This document shows positions 63,651 through 64,000 of a stretch of 64,000 nt of DNA, one piece after another (positions within the stretch are counted from its first letter, which is position 1; each line of letters starts with the position of its first letter). The position numbers and the translations under genes were made by a program. Where the stretch lies: assembly GCF_002258215.1 (NCBI RefSeq), contig NZ_NEFY01000003.1, positions 186,001-250,000 on the forward strand, in the 5' to 3' direction. Below the pieces are notes generated by a model that was not told the origin of the DNA, did no database searches, and saw nothing but the letters and a program-made list of their open reading frames with translations. The DNA is from Marinobacter vinifirmus (lineage in GTDB: Bacteria > Pseudomonadota > Gammaproteobacteria > Pseudomonadales > Oleiphilaceae).

Positions 63651-64000
63651 GTGTCCGCAATAAAGGTAACGCTCATCAAGGCAGCCATGCTGTGCCTGTT
63701 CGTGCTGGCTGCAGCGCCTGCATGGTCGCAGCAGGGGACAGAAACCGTGGAGCCGTTGACGGTGGTGGTCGGTGTGGATCACGCGCCACCTTACCGGATC
63801 CTGGAGTCGGACCGGAAGACCGGGCTGTACCTGGATATGTTCGAGGAAATGACCAGTCGCCTTGGCTGGGCGGTCGAATACCGGGAAGCACCGTTTCGCC
63901 GGCTGCAGCTGATGCTGCAGCAGGGCGAGATCGACATGATGCTGGGCCTGGTGCGCAACGGTGCCCGGGAGCAGTGGATGGAGTTTGTGGCGCCGGCCTT
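63651..64000 (+). CDS. Periplasmic solute-binding protein (SBP family 3), partial (3' end beyond the right edge)
   Basis: The first 116 codons of a secreted binding protein. It opens with GTG at 63651 after CAGGGAAA, then a signal peptide (IKAAMLCLFVLAAAPAWS). The mature start LTVVVGVDHAPPYRILESDR and LYLDMFEEMTSRLGW, and the later LMLQQGEIDMMLGLVRNG, are the first lobe of family 3 binding proteins of the amino-acid and signal-sensing type. Such proteins may serve an ABC importer or be a stand-alone sensor; the gene is cut by the window edge. Confidence 0.82.
   Translation, partial: MSAIKVTLIKAAMLCLFVLAAAPAWSQQGTETVEPLTVVVGVDHAPPYRILESDRKTGLYLDMFEEMTSRLGWAVEYREAPFRRLQLMLQQGEIDMMLGLVRNGAREQWMEFVAPA

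Overview
The window looks like a chromosomal segment of a marine gammaproteobacterium, most probably Marinobacter or a close relative. This is an inference from the moderately high G+C, the gammaproteobacterial protein families and the gene neighbourhoods; no rRNA or tRNA is present to confirm it. I see no insertion sequence, phage, CRISPR array or origin. Genes are densely packed, often with 4-base start/stop overlaps.

Layout. 1-6700: a MATE efflux gene cut by the left edge, a DMT exporter, an SNF-type Na+ symporter, a TetR regulator, and a DnaQ-like exonuclease overlapping a cNMP/CBS/nucleotidyltransferase (DUF294) protein. 6807-21735: a large vitamin B12 salvage and uptake region with cobU, cobC, cobT, cbiB and cobD; a cobalamin riboswitch driving btuB and a beta-propeller lipoprotein; a divergent btuF-btuC-btuD-cobO-cobQ-bluB run; an unrelated DNA glycosylase gene; and cobS. 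No corrin-ring genes are present. The set would import corrinoids (BtuB-BtuFCD), adenosylate them (CobO), build the aminopropanol arm (CobQ, CbiB, CobD), activate it (CobU), make the lower ligand (BluB, CobT) and finish the coenzyme (CobS, CobC).

21811-30290: an envelope-modification island with two transcription units, each combining a GT2 polyprenyl-phosphate sugar transferase and an ArnT-like GT39 enzyme, plus GtrA and VTT/DedA-type membrane proteins and a PmrA/PmrB-like two-component pair. Four sites matching the PmrA box (CTTAAG-N5-CTTAAG type) lie at the promoters. 30356-34628: a compact cluster of a thermostable-hemolysin family protein, an AMP-forming ligase fused to a haem-oxygenase-like diiron oxidase, an SDR and a secreted TPR-like protein, probably also read from a PmrA-type box. 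This is the best candidate for an undescribed pathway.

34784-46269: persulfide dioxygenase-like MBL protein with a SulP transporter, a CbiM-like membrane protein, a PAS-GGDEF-EAL protein, a RegBA/RoxSR-like redox two-component system, a KaiC-like/PEP-synthase-like hybrid protein, and gdhA. 46519-64000: an OprC-like copper TonB receptor, a BCCT transporter, two RND efflux adaptor-pump pairs separated by a K+ channel gene, a DUF1232 protein, a DASH cryptochrome, a glutathione-dependent formaldehyde dehydrogenase, a DJ-1/PfpI protein and the start of a periplasmic solute-binding protein cut by the right edge.
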